From Hemibagrus wyckioides (Eukaryota > Chordata > Actinopteri > Siluriformes > Bagridae): a DNA stretch of 64,000 bases. Below, piece after piece: positions 36,553-48,916 of this stretch. Position 1 is the first letter of the stretch. Every line of letters starts with the position of its first letter. The translations under genes and the position numbers were made by a program. Location: contig NC_080716.1 of assembly GCF_019097595.1 (NCBI RefSeq), forward strand, positions 10,630,401-10,694,400, given 5' to 3'. Under the pieces are notes generated by a model that made no database searches, was not told the origin of the DNA, and worked only from the letters and a program-made list of their open reading frames with translations.

Positions 36553-37267
36553 AGATAAGCACGTGAAACATGCATAAAGGTAGATCTCTCTGTCTTAGCA
36601 CAAAATAATAAGTGTGTAGCTTTTAATAAGTGGGTTTGGATCAGTATTATATACTTTAATACAACTAATGCTTTTAGAACTTCACATCCTTTATAACTCA
36701 AACAGGCATTCAGTTATACTTCACTTATTTATACTTAATTTAGAGATGTAAATGGGTCTAATATATTCAGATATGTAAAGCTATAATTCCTGCTTGAAGC
36801 TGAACCTAAACATTATTCACTTCCCTAATGATAAGAGTCGAGTAATGTCTGTCTTCACAGCAAGTCCAACTGTCCAAGCCAAACCGGCTGAGCTAAGTCA
36901 TACATAATGCGCTGTAGTTCATGATTTGGACACACCAGCTGCTTTTTGGAAGCCGATCGATGAATACGGATAAACTAAACTCAAATAAACTCACCTTTCT
37001 AATTTCTACCGCTACAGTAACTTCAGCAAATCGGCCTTTTTACACCTAGTCTTAGCGGCTCAGTCACCTTCATAATCATTAGCGCTAACTCTTCTGGAGA
37101 AGAGAGTTGACACTGTTGTCAAGACCACGGTGCAGTGGGTGGAGACAGGAATGGGAACGCCCCCAATCCGGTAGTCATCATACAACCTCTGTCGCCCAGA
37201 ATAAAACACTCTTGTTTTTATAATCAACCGATTTCTTGCTTTGTTGCATCTGTCATATATTTCTATA
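36553..37267 (-). promoter_or_regulatory. kif9 5' region: probable 5' UTR intron and promoter
   Basis: There is no supported coding sequence. Immediately 5' of the start codon (kif9 strand) the sequence reads TTATCTATGGCAG|GAGTTATG, which suggests an acceptor and a leader exon further upstream. The C/G-rich 37050-37210 stretch (GACCACGG, GGGAACGCCCCC) is the likeliest promoter. The next feature upstream is the nested transposon block at 37268. Confidence 0.4.
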
Positions 37268-37356
37268 CATCAGGCATAACATTATGAGCAGTGAGAGGTG
37301 AAGTGAATAAGACTGATGATCTCCTCATCATGGCACCTGTTAGTGGGTGGGATATA

Positions 37357-38603
37357 CACTATATTGATAAAGTATTCGCTCACCTGCCTTGACTCGCATA
37401 TGAACTTAAGTGACATCCCATTCCTAATCCATAGGGTTCAATATGACGTCGGTTCACCCTTTGCAGCTATAACAGCTTCAACTCTTCTGGGAAGGCTGTC
37501 CACAAGGTTTAGGAGTGTGTTTATGGGAATTTTTGACCATTCTTCCAGAAGCGCATTTGTGAGGTCACACACTGATGTTGGACGAGAAGGCCTGGCTCTC
37601 AGTCTCTGCTCTAATTCATCCCAAAGGTGTTCTATCAGGTTGAGGTCAGGACTCTTTGCAGGCCAGTCAAGTTCATCCACACCAGACTCGGTCATCCATG
37701 TCTTTATGGACCTTGCTTTGTGCACTGGTGCACAGTCATGTTGGAAGAGGAAGGGGCCAGCTCCAAACTGTTCCCACAAAGTTGGGAGCATGGAATTGTC
37801 CAAAATGTCTTGGTATGCTGAAGCATTCAGAGTTCCTTTCACTGGAACTAAGGGGCCAAGTCCAGCTCCTGAAAAACAACCCCACACCATAATCCCCCCT
37901 CCACCAAACTTTACACTTGGCACAATGCAGTCAGAGAAGTACCGTTCTGCTGGCAACCGCCAAACCCAGACTCGTCCATCAGATTGCCAGATGGAGAAGC
38001 GCGATTCGTCACTCCAGAGAACGCGTCTCCACTGCTCTAGAGTCCAGTGGCGGCGTGCTTTACACCACTGCATCCGACGCTTTGCATTGCACTTGGTGAT
38101 GTATGGCTTGGATGCAGCTGCTCGGCCATGGAAACCCATTCCATGAAGCTCTCTGCGCACTGTTCTTGAGCTAATCTGAAGGCCACATGAAGTTTGGAGG
38201 TCTGTAGCGATTGACTCTGCAGAAAGTTGGCGACCTCTTTGCACTATGCGCCTCAGCATCCGCTGACCCCGCTCCGTCAGTTTACGTGGCCTACCACTTC
38301 GTGGCTGAGTTGCTGTCATTCCCAAACACTTCCATGTTCTTATAATACAGCTGACAGTTGACTGTGGAATATTTAGGAGCGAGGAAATTTCACGACTGGA
38401 TTTGATGCACAGGTGGCATCCTATCACAGTTCCACGCTGGAATTCACTGAGCTCCTGAGAGCGACCCATTCTTTCACAAATGTTTGTAAAAACAGTCTGC
38501 ATGCCTAGGTGCTTGATTTTATACACCTGTGGCCATGAAAGTGATTGGAACACCTGATTCTGATTATTTGGATGGGTGAGCGAATACTTTTGGCAATATA
38601 GTG
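37357..38603 (-). mobile_element. Complete Tc1-like element nested in copy 6
   Basis: A 1247-bp element with inverted ends: left CACTATATTGATAAAGTATT, right (reverse complement) CACTATATTGCCAAAAGTAT. Similarity extends about 28 bases to CGCTCACC. It is flanked by a TA duplication (37355-37356 and 38604-38605). It carries one intact transposase gene on the minus strand. Deletion derivatives of the same family are at 24325-24807 and 51905-52640. Confidence 0.95.
37438..38469 (-). CDS. Tc1-like transposase, 343 residues, DD34E, apparently intact
   Basis: It cuts and pastes its own element by binding the inverted ends and inserting at TA. The N-terminus ([17 protein letters not shown]) has paired helix-turn-helix regions, with a basic GRPRKL motif at about 59-64. 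The catalytic triad is visible: D154 in SDESRF, D245 in HDCAPVH, E280 in NLIEHLW, with 34 residues between the last two (DD34E). The glycine-rich GGGGIMVWG box is at about 189-197. The length equals a full Tc1 transposase and no stop or frameshift is seen. An open frame extends upstream into the inverted repeat, but the ATG at 38469 with MGRS is the natural start. Confidence 0.93.
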   Translation of the reverse strand: MGRSQELSEFQRGTVIGCHLCIKSSREISSLLNIPQSTVSCIIRTWKCLGMTATQPRSGRPRKLTERGQRMLRRIVQRGRQLSAESIATDLQTSCGLQISSRTVRRELHGMGFHGRAAASKPYITKCNAKRRMQWCKARRHWTLEQWRRVLWSDESRFSIWQSDGRVWVWRLPAERYFSDCIVPSVKFGGGGIMVWGCFSGAGLGPLVPVKGTLNASAYQDILDNSMLPTLWEQFGAGPFLFQHDCAPVHKARSIKTWMTESGVDELDWPAKSPDLNLIEHLWDELEQRLRARPSRPTSVCDLTNALLEEWSKIPINTLLNLVDSLPRRVEAVIAAKGEPTSY

Positions 38604-39403
38604 TATCAGGCAGCAAGTGAACATTTTGTCCTCAAAGTTGATGTGTTAGAAGCAGGAAAAATGGGCAAGCGTAAGGATTTGAGCGAGTTTGACAAGGGCC
38701 AAATTGTGATGGCTAGACCACTGGATCAGAGCATCTCCAAAACTGCAGCTCTTGTGGGGTGTTCCCGGTCTGCAGTGGTCAGTATCTATCAGAAGTGGTC
38801 CATGGAAGGAACAGTGATGAACCGGTGACAGGGTCATGGGCGGCCAAGGCTCATTGATGCATGTGAGGAGTGAAGGCTGGCCCGTGTGATCCGATCCAAC
38901 AGATGAGCTACTGTTGCTCAAATTGCTGAAGAGGTTCTGATAGAAAGGTGTTAGAATACACAGTGCATGACGGGTCAGGGCTGATTTGGCATCAAAAGGA
39001 GGACGAACACTATATTAGGCAGGTGGTCATAATATTATGCCTGATCTGTGTACATCACATGTAAATGTATTTGCACTGTCGGTCTTTCGTTTGACCCAAA
39101 AATGCTGATACACAAACTCCTAATCAGCAGCAAGGGTTTTTGTTAAATATTTAAATGAACTTGTTTCTGTGCAAACAAACATGCCCACTTAAGAGGCAAG
39201 TTGTGGGCAGTGTGGTCCACGGATGACTTGTATAAGTCCGACATTGGCCTACTAAGGTTTTTCTGTTGGCAGTCCTCATCATGCCAGTGTATAAATCAGC
39301 AGCCTCCCTGATGTGGGCTGTCTGTTTGCTGTAGTATTAATCCAGAGACTCATACATTTGACTACCACATTCTGCCTTGGTGATATTCAGTTAAATGTAA
39401 ATA

Positions 39404-40872
39404 CACTACTCACAAAAAGTTAAGGATATTCGGCTTTCGGGTGAAATTTCAAGATGCACCTAAAATGCACTATAATCTTTACAGGTGAACATAATTTGAC
39501 CTTCTCTACACTTTTGAATGCACATGTCCAACTGTTCAGTGTTTCAGTACTTTTTGCATAACTTGCTGTTCTCTAACAAGGTGCTTAACGGCAAAATTCA
39601 CAACAGGTGTTTGATCCATGAATCGACCAATACATTTTCTGATTCAATTAGAATTGGTATTTAAACTGTCCTCTTCATCATGCTGTTCACATTTTGACAT
39701 CATGAGACCAAGACGATACCTAACAATTGATCAACAGTACCTCACCATTGTGAGGCTTCAAACAGGATGTTCTCTGAGGGAAGTGGCCACTGAGCTTAGA
39801 GTGTCACAGAGTGTCATCAGCGGGTTGCGACAGAGATACAGAGAGACTGGAAGAGTCACAGAAAGGCATGGAAATGGACGTCCTTTGGCCACATCCCACG
39901 TTGATGACCGCTTCATTGTGAACAGTGCCCTGCAGAACCAGATAATGAATGCCACTCAACTCCAGGCACATTTAAGGGAGGTGAGAGGCACCCAAGTGTC
40001 ACGTCAGACCATTCAAAACCGTTTACATCAGCGTGGTCTGCGTGCTAGATGGCCTGTGAGGGTACCTGACCACACCACCAGGCACAGGCGTAGGGCCAGG
40101 GAGCATTTATGCTCAGTGCTGTTCTTTGATGAAAGTCGATTCTCGATGTTGGAGATGTCAAGGAGAGCACTATGCATCAGCCACTGTTGTGGTGGTGTTA
40201 CAGTCTGGGCAGGTGTGTCTACTCAATACAGAACTCCCCTACATCTTGTGAATGGTACAGTGACAAGCCAATACTACCTGAATAACATCATTAATCCAGT
40301 CATTGTGCCCCTGCATGAACAACACAGGCTAATTAAAACTAATTTCATCTTGAAGGATGACAATGCTCCAGCTCATCGAGGTCGCATCATTAGGGAACGG
40401 CTGCTGGAAGCTGGGGTACCTCAAATGGAGTGGCCTGCACTTTCTCCAGACCTGAATCGCATAGAAAACCTATGGGATCAGCCGAGTCGCCTTGTAGAGG
40501 CTCTTAACCCTGCACCCCAGAACCTCAATGACCTGAGGGCCGCCCTTCAAGAAGAGTGGAATGCCATGCCTCAGCAGACAATAAGTCGACTCGTGAACAG
40601 CATGAGACGTCGTTGTCAAGCTGTAATTGATGGTCAAGGGCACATGACAAATTACTGAGACATTGACATTTTTTGTTGTGGTATACCCACCACTGTTGTT
40701 GGCTTTTGTTTCAATAAATTGTTTGAGATGAGGAAATCACCATTGCATGCTTCTACTTAAATGCCCTACTTTCATGATATAATATCACTGTAGTGTGAAC
40801 ATTTCATTTACACTACTCACAAAAAGTTAAGGATATTTGGCTTTTGGGTGAAATTTATGGAAAATGTAAATA
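39404..40872 (+). mobile_element. Tc1-like element, family CACTACTCAC (copy 1), damaged
   Basis: The left end CACTACTCACAAAAAGTTAA lies at 39404. The right terminal segment (about 40806-40872) is in inverted orientation compared with the second copy, so the right end is scrambled. It carries a broken transposase gene. The second copy is at 47482-48917. Confidence 0.88.
39702..40658 (+). pseudogene. Tc1-like transposase pseudogene (copy 1)
   Basis: The frame starts MRPRRYLTIDQQYLTIVRLQ and has a complete helix-turn-helix, QSVISGLRQRYRETGRV, then SRQTI. Catalytic-region words DESRF, DDNAPAH and SPDLNRIENLWD are present with DD34E spacing. Compared with the second copy it lacks about 17 residues before DESRF, and a stretch after it is read in another frame (SMLEMSRRALCISHCC), from two internal deletions. 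The frame stays open but the protein is unlikely to be active. Confidence 0.85.
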
Positions 40873-41548
40873 GTGTTGTAAATACTCCTTTGTTAGAGCT
40901 TTGCAATAGCACAAGAATAGCCAATTTCTAATTGCAAGTTAACGGAATTACAATTCAGCAGCTTCACATAGATCTAAAGAATGATTGGAGCTTTTTTTTG
41001 TTATATAGACATTTGCTTTATGTGTATTTGATTTTATGAAGCAAGGAGCATGTGGTTGTTGTTTTTTGGTGCTTTATTCACTTTCATGTGTGTTGTAGTT
41101 GCAATTTTGCCTCCCTCTTTATATTTAGTAAAGAACTTAGTAAATGGAGGTTTTACAACTTTAAGCAAACTGACCTGCCTTCAGAAACACATACCATTAG
41201 ACTGGAAGAAACTGCTTAATCAGCTCCTCACAAAACCAAACCTTTGAACTGAAGATTTTTCCCTGTATATACAAACATGTCTCAACACCATCTTTATGAC
41301 TCATAATGGCAGAAAGAATTAAAAAATATTGTTTGAAATATTTAGTAGATTGTATTCCCCTTCAATACCACATAGCTGATGTGTTGTGAGTCTAGCAGAT
41401 TCAAATGTGAAAGATGGAATAAACAATTTGGATTATTAAGAGTAATACTTTAAACAGCTATGGCTATAAAGAGGAACAACACATGATTTGTTTCTGAATC
41501 ATTTTGTTACTAACATCATTTCTTCTCCTTCTTCTCCTTCTTCTTCTG

Positions 41549-41596
<48 letters not shown>

Positions 41597-42261
41597 GTTG
41601 TTGTTCTTGTTGTTGTTTTAATACTTTAGGAAAAAAAAGTTGATGCTTAAGAATCTTATTGAATTTTTTTTTAAAGCATGAAAAAGTAAAAATCCTAGAT
41701 TTTTGTCTTGTTTGTGTTCTCTGTAGATGAAGCTGTAATGCTCTGTAAATCTGTAATGCTCTCTCCTGCTCACAGTGACCTTCTGGTTCGATTTCATTCA
41801 AACTTATAAACTTTCTGAAGAGTTGATGTATGTAAGAAACTGTGTGTAGTAGCTACATATAGTATGATCCTTTATTTTAAAGGGATGCATATACATATAC
41901 AGACAGGCATAGACAGACAGACAGACAGATAGACAGATAGATAGATAGTGAAGTCATTCACTAGTCTGTAGTTTCTTTGGCTATTTCAACATTAAGACAT
42001 TAAGCCTTTATTTATTTACTTATTTATTTTTTATTTAGTCTTCATGGTCACAATTATTATATTATTTATTAATAATTACAATTTTTATTTTTATTAATTA
42101 ATTTTTTTTTTTTATTACATTTTCTTAAGTGTTTCCAAAATCATAATATTATTGAGATTTACATATCTTTATATCTAGTCTGAAATTCAGACTTTAATTT
42201 GGGGGAAAAACAGTCATTGTTGGCTTTGGAACATTCTGGAGATTTCAAGGCTCTCCAAGAT
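40873..42261. other. Spacer between Tc1 copy 1 and rgs9bp
   Basis: A/T-rich with no supported gene. It contains an (ATT)n microsatellite at about 41549-41596, a GACA/GATA run at 41911-41948 and T-rich tracts. TTTATT sequences (e.g. 42111-42116) could serve as rgs9bp poly(A) signals on the minus strand. Confidence 0.6.
41549..41596. repeat. (ATT)n microsatellite
   Basis: At least 15 uninterrupted ATT units followed by (GTT)n. Confidence 0.9.
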
Positions 42262-42884
42262 TCAGACCAAGAACACTACACACACTGACAACGCCACAGC
42301 AATGGCTGCCACTCCACCTAACAGCATCACCACAAACATCTGGCTCCGGTCACAGAACTGTGCCTGTGCCTCTTCATCAGTGCACAGGAGCCCCAGTGAA
42401 GCGCTGTCAGTGCTGACCGGGTCACCGTACTGTGGACCTCGTGCTTCCACTGTCCAGCGCAACACGTTCACCTTCATCTCCATGTCTTCCAGGGTGCGGT
42501 CCACCTGCGCAATCTCCTGCTCCAGCTGGCTTTGCTCAAGGCCCTCCATACTGACCGTCTGCTCTCCATGCTCCTCCTGCAGATCAGGCACGCTCAGAGC
42601 ACGAGCTGCTACTTCTTTTGTACCTCCTATGTATTATACACAATTATTCACGTTATTATTGTGTAAATTATGAGATGAAAAAACAAAGTAAAACACTAAG
42701 CTGCTTGGCCTAGTGTTACTTTGAATGTGTGGAAGTCTGGCAAAACCCATCAGAAAATTCTGTGGCTGAATTCAGGTATATAGCATACTTTTAAAACTTA
42801 GTATTAGGGCACCATAAATATTATTTATATTTTTGCACATTTTACTTAACCTTTACATGTTAATAAGCATACCTAATAATCGTG

Positions 42885-42934
<50 letters not shown>

Positions 42935-45323
42935 GTCTGTCTCTCTCTCTCTTTGGGTCACTCTCTCTATCTCTGTCTCTCTCTACCCCCTCTATATCTC
43001 TGTCAGGCTACACTACTCCTGAGATGTCAGTGGTCCTACCTCCTTCTTCCCACTGGACCTGCTTTAGCCATTATAGTCTCATGACTTGGAAACCGCATGG
43101 ACAGCCTGGAGACACATGGGATTGCTGTGGATACCACTTAGAAACCATGAAGGTGGCTTTGGACTGCATTTCAAAATCTCTATCAGCGAACCGTCAACAA
43201 AATAGTCAATTTCCTGGTTACACAATTGTACTTACTGACCATATAGTACACAGGTATGAAAGGGAAATTTATTTTTCTGGTGTCATCCATACAAGTTGTG
43301 TATATTTTGATTTTATATATATATATATGTAAAGCTGCTTTGTGAAATTTCCCATAGTTAAAAGTGCCATACAAATAAAACTGAATTGAATTGATCAAAA
43401 TTAGGAGGAAATGATTCACAAAAACCATTTTCCTTAAAGAATTTTAAAACCTCACTGGCAAAGTGTGATTTCCTCACATAGTGTCGGACAATACTAGCTG
43501 TCAAAGTGACCGTAATGCTTCTGCACATATGGGGCCTAGTAGACAATGTGAAAAGGTTTCCCAGACTTCCTCACACATTCTGTAGACTTGACTAATACAT
43601 TTTTTTGATGCAGCATGTGCACAGTGTATAGACCAGAAAGCATAGACGTGTACATAGGTTAATGAATTTTATGAATGTGTGCTTCTCTGTGCTCACCCTG
43701 TATTCCTGTCTGCACCGTGGCACTGTTGTTGGCCAACGAGAAACAGTTGCCCATGTGAAAAACTTTACACATGTCTGTATAAAAAAGCTCTAAGCATGAG
43801 GAGAAGGCCACCCATTGCAGCTCTGTCACCTTCCTTTCCTCATCAGACAGGGTTTTATCCCTCAGTCGGGCTGTTAGGTGGTTGCGACAGGACAGTGTGA
43901 GCGTCTGAGCACGCTCACGGGTCTGCTGCAGCTCACGACGCAGACTTTTACTGTCTGTACAGCCACCAACACAGGAGGCCAGGTGCCGGTAACATGCCAC
44001 CACCTATAAGATCCGAGAAAATACAGGACATAGATATAGACTTTTTATCATCTCAGTGAGTTGCCTGATGTCTTATGAATGATATTTAATTATAATTAAC
44101 AAAGTAGACAAGAAATGCATCCTGGTTGGCCCTGAACTTCCCAGAACCTGTTGTCAAGTCCAGACTTTAGTTATGTAACTATATTACTTTCTTTTTAAGT
44201 TACACTAGATACTAATATGCTTTAAGAGAAGCACCTGGGTAATAAGCTGTGACCTTTAAGGATTAAGCATGTGCTGGTTTTGGTAATAAACAGTGGTCAG
44301 TTTGGTTGAATAAATCTTCTTAGGGAACTTTGCCAAAAGTAACATTTTGAACTAACCGTGTTTCTAACCATGTTTGTTGGTTCACTAATGCGGAAAAGTA
44401 AGGATTCTTTACATCCTTACAGCACAAATATTCATAGCTGAGCGAGCAGTCCCTAGTTTTTCATACGAATTGAGAGAACATTCATTCATATCTCAATGCT
44501 GAGCGAAGTAGAGTTACGGCTAAGCCGAATACAAATTCTTGAAAAATCTATTCCAAATGCACTCCAAGTCAAACATTTTAGCTAGATCATTTAGTTTGCA
44601 TGGCCACAAATATTACCGATAATCTACTTGTCATAAGAAGGCTATTTCAGGATGAGTATTAAGGCTCTGGGCCATATCTCAGAGCTCCATATGCTGATGA
44701 AACACAGAGCATTGACAGTTTTCCACTAGTCTGACTTCACTAATGTGCTATTTTCTAATATAAATCCAACTATATTTATGGCCGTCTCCTGTTATAATGA
44801 AAATGGTTGTCAATGGTAATTATAATATTAAGGATATAAAGGACAGAATGCTACTGATGACCTAATTTAACATTTTTGTTGTAGATTTTCCACTTACAGT
44901 GGAGATAATGATGCACTGGACCATGAAACATCCCTGTACAACTATAGTGCTTCTTTTTCCTTAGGCTACATGGCAAGTTCTATTTCAAGATGCTTTTATG
45001 GCAACATTTTTACTTTACGCAAAAGGAAATAAGGACAGAGGCTGAAAAAAGTGTGGCTAAAAACCAGCAAATAAGATATAAAGCTGAAATTATCTTAATT
45101 TTTTGGAAAACATTGTATTAGTGATTGATAAAGTATAGAGGTCAGTAACATTCTGAACCAAAATCTGCCTCCAATTATCCTGCACAAATAATAACTTGAT
45201 TTGCATCAGTAAAAATAAACATTAATACAAGCAATGGCCAAGCAGATGAGATGAATTCATGTAATGTAAAGGGAATTAAGGAACAAAGTGTTTGTAACCC
45301 ACCTTCGTGAGGGAGTCCACCAT
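42262..45323 (-). CDS. rgs9bp: RGS9-binding protein / R9AP family (three exons)
   Basis: R9AP anchors the RGS9-1/Gbeta5 GTPase-accelerating complex to photoreceptor disc membranes and speeds transducin shut-off. Exons in order: 45303-45323 (ATG in a good GCCATGG context), 43697-44003, 42262-42623, with junctions in phases 0 and 1, giving 229 residues (human about 235). Matches to human include VACYRHLASCVGG, LRRELQQTRERAQ, LQWVAFSSCLELF, VAARALS and the helix LEDMEMKVNVLRWTVEARG. The protein ends in one hydrophobic tail anchor (MFVVMLLGGVAAIAVALSV). An in-frame ATG further upstream in the same exon would add about 23 residues, so the exact start is uncertain. It could be the intron-bearing non-mammalian paralogue rather than the direct orthologue. 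Confidence 0.85.
42889..42985. repeat. (TC)n microsatellite
   Basis: Long TC run with TCTG interruptions in rgs9bp intron 2. Confidence 0.9.
43010..43395. repeat. Dispersed repeat, copy C (reverse orientation)
   Basis: CCACTGGACCTGCTTTAGCC, GGAGACACATGGGATTGCTG, AATTTCCTGGTTACACAATT, TGTAAAGCTGCTTTGTGA and CATACAAATAAAACTGAATTG match the reverse complement or the other half of the family seen at 34355 and 34693, and closely match 53020-53535. It lies in rgs9bp intron 2. Confidence 0.65.
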
Positions 45324-45479
45324 GGCTTGCCCCTCATGAAGGGACTGTGCTGAGCTCCCATCATCAGAGACTTTGTTATTAGCAAGTAGCATAAGGTTGT
45401 TTCTTTTGGGTGGCTGAGGCAAGCCCCAGTCCTGAAATCTGAAACAGTGGGGGTCTCGCCCACTTCGATTCACTTATCC

Positions 45480-47319
45480 GGCTTCACCTCCTCCTGCTCA
45501 TTTGTTTAATGGCCAACATGTAGTGGCCAGCTGCCAACTTGTAGTTCATCTAAAGGCTGATCCAAAAGTTTCAAGTCAAAAACTTAAAAAACTATAAAGG
45601 TCATCAGTGTCCCCAACATAGAGAGAGATTGCTGGTTAAGTTGTAAGCAGCGAGTGTTAATCCAGAAACTGACCCCTGTGCACTGATGTACGCAAGCAAG
45701 AGCAGCTAAGCTCATTATCTGCTGCTGAGAGGTGCAGCTATGCTGAAACCTGAGAAAAAAGCTCTGCCTCTGCAACGCCACAAACAGACCCCTCTATCAG
45801 TCTCTGCCTGTCTGCCTCTCTCCTGCATCACTCAGTGAAAAAAAGGAGTCTGACAGCTGCAGAGGGTGTGTATTGTGTTGGAACACTGATATGATCTATG
45901 GATGGTGAAATAAGTAGAAATGCATATATGCACAGTATAGGCTGCATATAAAATGCTAGGTAATATATTTTATAAGCAGAAATATCTGAGTTATTACTTA
46001 TATTCTACTATTTTTGACTAAAGCATTTTATAACCTACTTTTACACGCATGATGTTTTTTATTCAGAAATACACCAGAAGCTTCTTCATTAACTTAATTA
46101 TACATTAATCTAATTGTAAAGGGTGTCTTTTGTTAAGTTGTTATTGAGGGAAGTTGTTTGATAAGCAGTAAAACATTTGGAAATTTAGATGATAGTACTC
46201 ATGAAATCCATGTGAAGCTGTACAAGATATATAGAACAATATGATCAGATCTTTTATGTTTGTTATTGCACGGTAAAGCATGGTTACAAACGGCTTTCGG
46301 ATTTAGTTTAGATTCAGAAACTGAAAGATGTCTTTTTGCAATAACAGTTAATATTTCAGATCAGATTTCAAGCCTTCAGTGACTAATAGAAACTGATGCA
46401 TCTGCTTTATTTTTGTCATTTGTGTCAGCCTGCTCATCTGCCATCAATATGTTCATTCAGCCCATACATCATGTCTGCCCATATGCTTTACAGTCCATAA
46501 TTCATAACAAGCAGTTAAGCATGACAGGTGAGTGACCTCTGTGCCAAAACTAATCTGATTAAAGGCAGGCTAAAAGAATCCCTAAACTATAGCTGGCGGA
46601 TTGTCCCTGATATCCCAACTGAACCACTTCCTTAGTGTCACTTTCAGACTAATGCTCTAGGTATTGTATATTTGTCTATATCTAAACTGAAAAAGATTCA
46701 TATCTCAAAAAACAAAATTAAGGAGAATAAATTTTATGTATACTGTAAGGTATGGTTCTGAGAGGCCTCTTCAAACAGAGTAGTAAAAATGGTTCAACAG
46801 AAATTAATAGTGAAAATCAAATTAATATTAAAAGTTCGGAACCTCTTTGCAAAGTTTTATACTTTATTTTTGGAGCCTTGTTTTACGTCACATTTGAAAC
46901 ATATACAGAAGCTATGCATTATTTTTGTGTAACAACACGGCCAGGTCAGTAGTTCCGTCTGTAACATGAACTACAGGTTTATGTTAATACACACATACTA
47001 CTAAGTTACTGTTTCTATGGTAACAGCTCATACACGAGATCAAGTGGACACTCCACATATAATTTAATACAACTAATAAATATATTTCAAATCATATTGA
47101 ACAAAGTAAAACAATAATTTTTAAATAAAAAAACATATAAATATTGTTTGTATAACTCTTAAAAAAATAAAGAAATAATTTTTGCATTGTTATAATGAAT
47201 TAATTGCATTGTTATAATGAATATCAGCATGTTACCTGCATCATTCTGCCCTGTGAATATTCAGTACATCTCTCTCTCTCTCTCTCTCATACATACTATA
47301 TGCACACACACACACACAT

Positions 47320-47368
<49 letters not shown>

Positions 47369-47371
47369 CAG
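45480..47371. other. Spacer upstream of rgs9bp
   Basis: About 1.9 kb with no supported gene. It should contain the rgs9bp promoter, but no clear motif was recognised. Its end has (TC)n, (CA)n and (TA)n runs at 47268-47370. Confidence 0.5.
47268..47370. repeat. Compound microsatellite (TC)n (CA)n (TA)n (GA)n
   Basis: Successive short runs of TC, CA/CATA, TA and GA. They adjoin a truncated Tc1 end. Confidence 0.85.
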
Positions 47372-47470
47372 AGAATAAGACTGATGATCTCCTCATCATG
47401 GGACCTGTTAGTGGGTGGGATATATTATGAACATTTTGTCCTCAAAGTTGATGTGTTAGAAGAAGGGAAA
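47372..47470 (+). mobile_element. Truncated left part of a CACCGATCAGGC-family element
   Basis: GAATAAGACTGATGATCTCC, GGACCTGTTAGTGGGTGGGA and TTTTGTCCTCAAAGTTGATG match internal left sequences of that family. The left terminus is lost, and the right part is cut by a TA run and the next element. Confidence 0.8.
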
Positions 47471-47481
47471 ATATATATATA

Positions 47482-48916
47482 CACTACTCACAAAAAGTTA
47501 AGGATATTCGGCTTTCAGGTGAAATTTCAGGATGCACCTAAAATTGCACTATAATCTTTACAGGTGAACTTAATTTGACCTTCTCTACACTTTTGAATGC
47601 ACATGTCCAACTGTTAAGTGTTTCAGTACTTTTTGCATAACTTGCTGTTCTCTAACAAGGTGCTTAACGGCAAAATTCACAACAGGTGTTTGATCCATGA
47701 ATCGACCAATACATTTTCTGATTCAATTAGAATTGGTATTTAAACAGTCCTCTTCATCATGCTGTTCACATTTTGACATCATGAGACCAAGACGACACCT
47801 AACAATTGATCAACAGTACCTCACCATTGTGAGGCTTCAAACAGGATGTTCTCTGAGGGAAGTGGCCACTGAGCTTAGAGTGTCAGTGTGTCATCAGCAG
47901 GTTGCGACAGAGATACAGAGAGTGTGAACAGTGCCCTGCGGAACCGGATGATGAATGCCACTCAACTCCAGGCACATTTAAGGGAGGTGAGAGGCACCCA
48001 AGTGTCACGTCAGACCATTCGAAACCGTTTACATCAGCGTGGTCTGCGTGCTAGATTACCTGCAAGGGTACCTGACCACACCACCAGGCACAGGCGTCAT
48101 CGTCTTGCATGGGCCAGGGAGCGTTTATGCTGGACGAGGGACCAGTGGGCCTCAGTGCTGTTCTCTGATGAAAGTCAATTCACACTGAGCAGAAATGATG
48201 GCCGCCAACGATGTTGGAGATGTCAAGGAGAGCACTATGCATCAGCCACTGTTGTGGTGGTGTTACAGTCTGGGCAGGTGTGTCTACTCTATACAGAACT
48301 GCCCTACATCTTGTGAATGGTACAGTGACAAGCCAATACTACCTGAATAACATCATTAATCCAGTCATTGTGCCCCTGCATGAACAACACAGGCCTAACT
48401 TCATCTTCATGGATGACAATGCTCCAGCTCATCCAGGTCGCATCATTAGGGAACGGCTGCTGGAAGCTGGGGTACCTCAAATGGAGTGGCCTGCACTTTC
48501 TCCAGACCTGAATCCTATAGAAAACCTATGGGATCAGCCGAGTCGCCGTGTAGAGGCTCGTAACCCTGCACCCCAGAACCTCAATGACCTGAGGGCCGCC
48601 CTTCAAGAAGAGTGGAATGCCATGCCTCAGCAGACAATAAGTCGACTCGTGAACAGCATGAGACGTCGTTGTCAAGCTGTAATTGATGGTCAAGGGCACA
48701 TGACAAATTACTGAGACATTGACATTTTTTGTTGTGGTATACCCACCACTGTTGTTGGCTTTTGTTTCAATAAATTGTTTGAGATGAGGAAATCACCATT
48801 GCATGCTTCTACTTAAATGCCCTACTTTCGTTATATAATATCACTGTAGTGTGAACTCTTTACATTTTCCATAAATTTCACCCAAAAGACAAATATCCTT
48901 AACTTTTTGTGAGTAG

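Larger units (their letters stand above)
37268..39050 (+). mobile_element. Tc1-like deletion derivative (copy 6), split by a second transposon
   Basis: The left part 37268-37354 has CATCAGGCATAACATTATGA and GTTAGTGGGTGGGATA. The right part 38606-39050 continues with CAGGCAGCAAGTGAACATTT, the helix-turn-helix frame ([19 protein letters not shown]) and the end TATTATGCCTGATCTGTG with TA. The interruption is exactly a TA within GGGATATATTAGG. Both parts together match the usual 520-bp form. Confidence 0.92.

Noticed and set aside
37171..37190. RFX X-box upstream of kif9
   Set aside because: GTAGTCATCATACAAC is only a loose match to the two half-sites; too weak to call, although a ciliary gene would be expected to have one.
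37316..38146. 276-codon plus-strand open frame
   Set aside because: It is antisense to the intact Tc1 transposase and crosses the inverted repeat boundary.
41050..41247. 65-codon open frame with hydrophobic start
   Set aside because: No recognisable family, no splice context and A/T-rich surroundings; likely chance.
47888..48316. Separate 142-codon gene
   Set aside because: It is a frameshifted middle segment of the Tc1-like transposase pseudogene.
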